Origin: Chitinophagaceae bacterium
GTDB taxonomy: Bacteria > Bacteroidota > Bacteroidia > Chitinophagales > Chitinophagaceae
DNA: 64,000 bases
Direction of reading: 5' to 3'
NCBI GenBank assembly: GCA_022843585.1
Contig: JALHNJ010000004.1
Span: 189,226 to 253,225 of the forward strand
Shown here: one piece after another, positions 62,858 through 64,000 of the stretch
Position numbering within the stretch: position 1 is the stretch's first letter
Layout: the number at the start of each line of letters is the position of its first letter
The notes under the pieces: generated by a model
Seen by the model: the letters and a program-made list of their open reading frames with translations, nothing else
Told to the model about the DNA's origin: nothing
Databases searched by the model: none
Position numbers and translations under genes: made by a program

Positions 62858-63862
62858 ATGAAATTAGTTTCCTACCTAAAAGACGAAAGAGAACAACTAG
62901 GCATTTTAATTAATGATATGATCTATGATATGGAAGTGTTGCATCCCGACCTTCCTAATAGTATGAACCTTTTCTTAAACTACTGGGAAGAATATTTTCC
63001 TATAGCACAGGCCGGCGAATTATTGCTGAAGGAAGGAACAAGAACCAGCAACAGAGCGGTTCCATTAAAAGATGTACAATTACTGGCACCGGTTCCCTTT
63101 CCTACATCTTGTCGTGATGGCTATGCTTTTCGTCAGCATGTAGCAGCAGCCAGAAAAAACAGAAAAGTAGATATGATCGCAGAGTTTGACCAATACCCCA
63201 TCTTTTATTTTACCAATCATCATAGTATTACCGGCCCCGGTCCTGTTCGTTGTATGCCGGACCATTTTGAAAAATTAGATTTTGAATTGGAAGCCGCAAT
63301 AGTAATTGGTAAACATGGAAGAAATATAAAAGCTGCGGAAGCAGATGAATATATTGCCGGCCTGATGATCATGAATGATATTAGTGCAAGACGTTTGCAA
63401 ATGGAAGAAATGTTGTTGAACCTTGGCCCGGCTAAAGGAAAAGATTTTTCTACGGTTATCGGCCCCTGGTTAGTTACACAAGATGAATTACAGTCTTTTG
63501 AAATTCCGGCTAAAGAAAACCATACTGGCAAAGCCTGGAATCTTCGAATGCAATGTTGGGTGAATGGTAAACAGGTGAGTGATGGCAATATGGGTGATAT
63601 GGATTGGACATTTGCTGAAATAATTGAAAGAGCTTCATATGGTGTTGATCTATACCCGGGAGATGTGATTGGCAGCGGCACTGTGGGTACAGGTTGTTTT
63701 TTAGAATTGAATGGAACGGGAAAACTAAACGATCCGAACTATCCAGAGCAATGGTTGCAGCCAAATGATGTGGTGGAAATGGAAATTGATGGGTTGGGAA
63801 AATTGAGTAATACAATTGTGGCGGAGGAAACAGACTGGAGTATTTTAAAATTGAAAAAATAG
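62858..63862 (+). CDS. Fumarylacetoacetate hydrolase family protein
   Basis: 334 residues, longer than the 200-280 usual for the family's catabolic hydrolases but shorter than true FAH. Metal-binding motif FELEAAIVIGKHGRNI (Glu pair), GLMIMNDISARRLQ, then GKDFSTVIGPWLVT and PGDVIGSGTVGTG. Carboxylate-hydrolysing or decarboxylating enzyme of aromatic-acid breakdown; exact substrate unknown. Followed by a palindromic repeat and a last gene. Confidence 0.87.
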   Translation: MKLVSYLKDEREQLGILINDMIYDMEVLHPDLPNSMNLFLNYWEEYFPIAQAGELLLKEGTRTSNRAVPLKDVQLLAPVPFPTSCRDGYAFRQHVAAARKNRKVDMIAEFDQYPIFYFTNHHSITGPGPVRCMPDHFEKLDFELEAAIVIGKHGRNIKAAEADEYIAGLMIMNDISARRLQMEEMLLNLGPAKGKDFSTVIGPWLVTQDELQSFEIPAKENHTGKAWNLRMQCWVNGKQVSDGNMGDMDWTFAEIIERASYGVDLYPGDVIGSGTVGTGCFLELNGTGKLNDPNYPEQWLQPNDVVEMEIDGLGKLSNTIVAEETDWSILKLKK

Positions 63863-63939
63863 AACGCTGATCGTTATGATTTTGATGATTAACGCAAACG
63901 AATCATAACATATCTTAATCATCATAAAAATCTGCGTTC
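63862..63939. repeat. Imperfect palindromic intergenic repeat
   Basis: Left arm GAACGCTGATCGTTATGATT, right arm ending TCATAAAAATCTGCGTTC. The outer 6 bp (GAACGC / GCGTTC) and inner TGATTA/TAATCA parts pair, giving a long hairpin. It abuts the FAH stop. Such GAACGC...GCGTTC elements look like a dispersed family, but only one copy is in this window. Confidence 0.5.
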
Positions 63940-63949
63940 CTTTATCAAA

Positions 63950-64000
63950 ATGATTTTAGAGCTAAAAGATTTAACCCCTGCCGAAAAGCAATACTATCTG
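63950..64000 (+). CDS. Partial gene, possibly flavin reductase family
   Basis: Only 17 codons are visible before the right edge: MILELKDLTPAEKQYYL. The start is the ATG at 63950. The sequence resembles the N-terminal helix of flavin reductase-like proteins (KDLTPxxxxxYL), and such a gene would fit beside FAH, but the fragment is too short to be sure. Confidence 0.4.
   Translation, partial: MILELKDLTPAEKQYYL

Overview
The window is a 64 kb chromosomal stretch of about 38-40% G+C from a member of the Bacteroidota, most likely a Chitinophagaceae-like lineage. The evidence is two gliding-motility genes (gldC, gldH), a secreted protein with a type IX secretion sorting tail, families typical of the phylum (DUF6089, DUF4290, BatD, DUF2911, head-GIN, tandem OmpH/Skp genes next to bamA), promoter boxes of the form TAnnTTTG, and few Shine-Dalgarno sequences before start codons. 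I found no tRNA or rRNA gene, CRISPR array, prophage or insertion sequence.

Layout. 1-0.8 kb: 3'-truncated lpxD on the minus strand, then a gene-free stretch (810-1568) holding a candidate small RNA. 1.6-4.8 kb: yicC, gldH, and a histidine kinase/response regulator pair. 4.8-15 kb: batD, an SDR oxidoreductase, a YjjG-type phosphatase, a phospholipid block (CPBP protease, cdsA, psd), dusB with an SMR exporter, glutathione peroxidase, a lipoprotein and an aldehyde dehydrogenase. 15.1-18.2 kb: a small accessory cluster with two Crp/Fnr-type regulators, a SnoaL-like protein, an SRPBCC protein, a YCII protein and FNR-box-like palindromes. 18.3-22.3 kb: tadA, sodA, a NarL-type regulator, then rpmH-rnpA-yidD and murI. 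22.3-35.7 kb: a long minus-strand envelope cluster (ompH x2, bamA, uppS, DUF6089, nadK, a second Omp85-like protein, CBS protein, hydrolase, cvpA, yqeY, gldC, glycosyltransferase). 35.9-45.5 kb: plus-strand T9SS cargo protein, DUF4290 protein with an RGG tail, murA, a possible captured cassette gene, gmk, a CNNM/CorC protein, tatC, rpiB and an M28 peptidase. 45.7-58.2 kb: a deoxyhypusine-synthase-like enzyme, two PepSY-like periplasmic proteins, an sdpR/sdpI pair with a palindromic operator, acpH, two tandem DUF2911 genes, asnB, a trans-sulfuration enzyme with a LytTR regulator, a GIN-domain lipoprotein, and the broken end of a TonB-dependent receptor. 58.2-64 kb: a lipase, a fatty-acid hydroxylase, a GH9 cellulase joined out of frame to a polysaccharide deacetylase, an FAH-family enzyme and the start of a last gene.

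Most genes are housekeeping or envelope genes: outer-membrane protein assembly (BamA, OmpH), peptidoglycan precursors (MurA, MurI, UppS), lipid A and phospholipids (LpxD, CdsA, Psd) and protein export (YidD, TatC).

The strongest candidate for something new is the GH9/deacetylase junction at about 60.85-60.89 kb. The cellulase frame ends two codons after a correctly phased A-AAA-AAG heptamer, followed after 5 nt by a GC-rich stem-loop and preceded by an AAGGAGG element. The deacetylase frame is -1 relative to the cellulase, has no usable start codon of its own and is open straight through the site. This is the architecture of dnaX-type programmed -1 frameshifting and would give one enzyme of about 855 residues. 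A single-base indel in the A-run, biological or from sequencing, is the main alternative.
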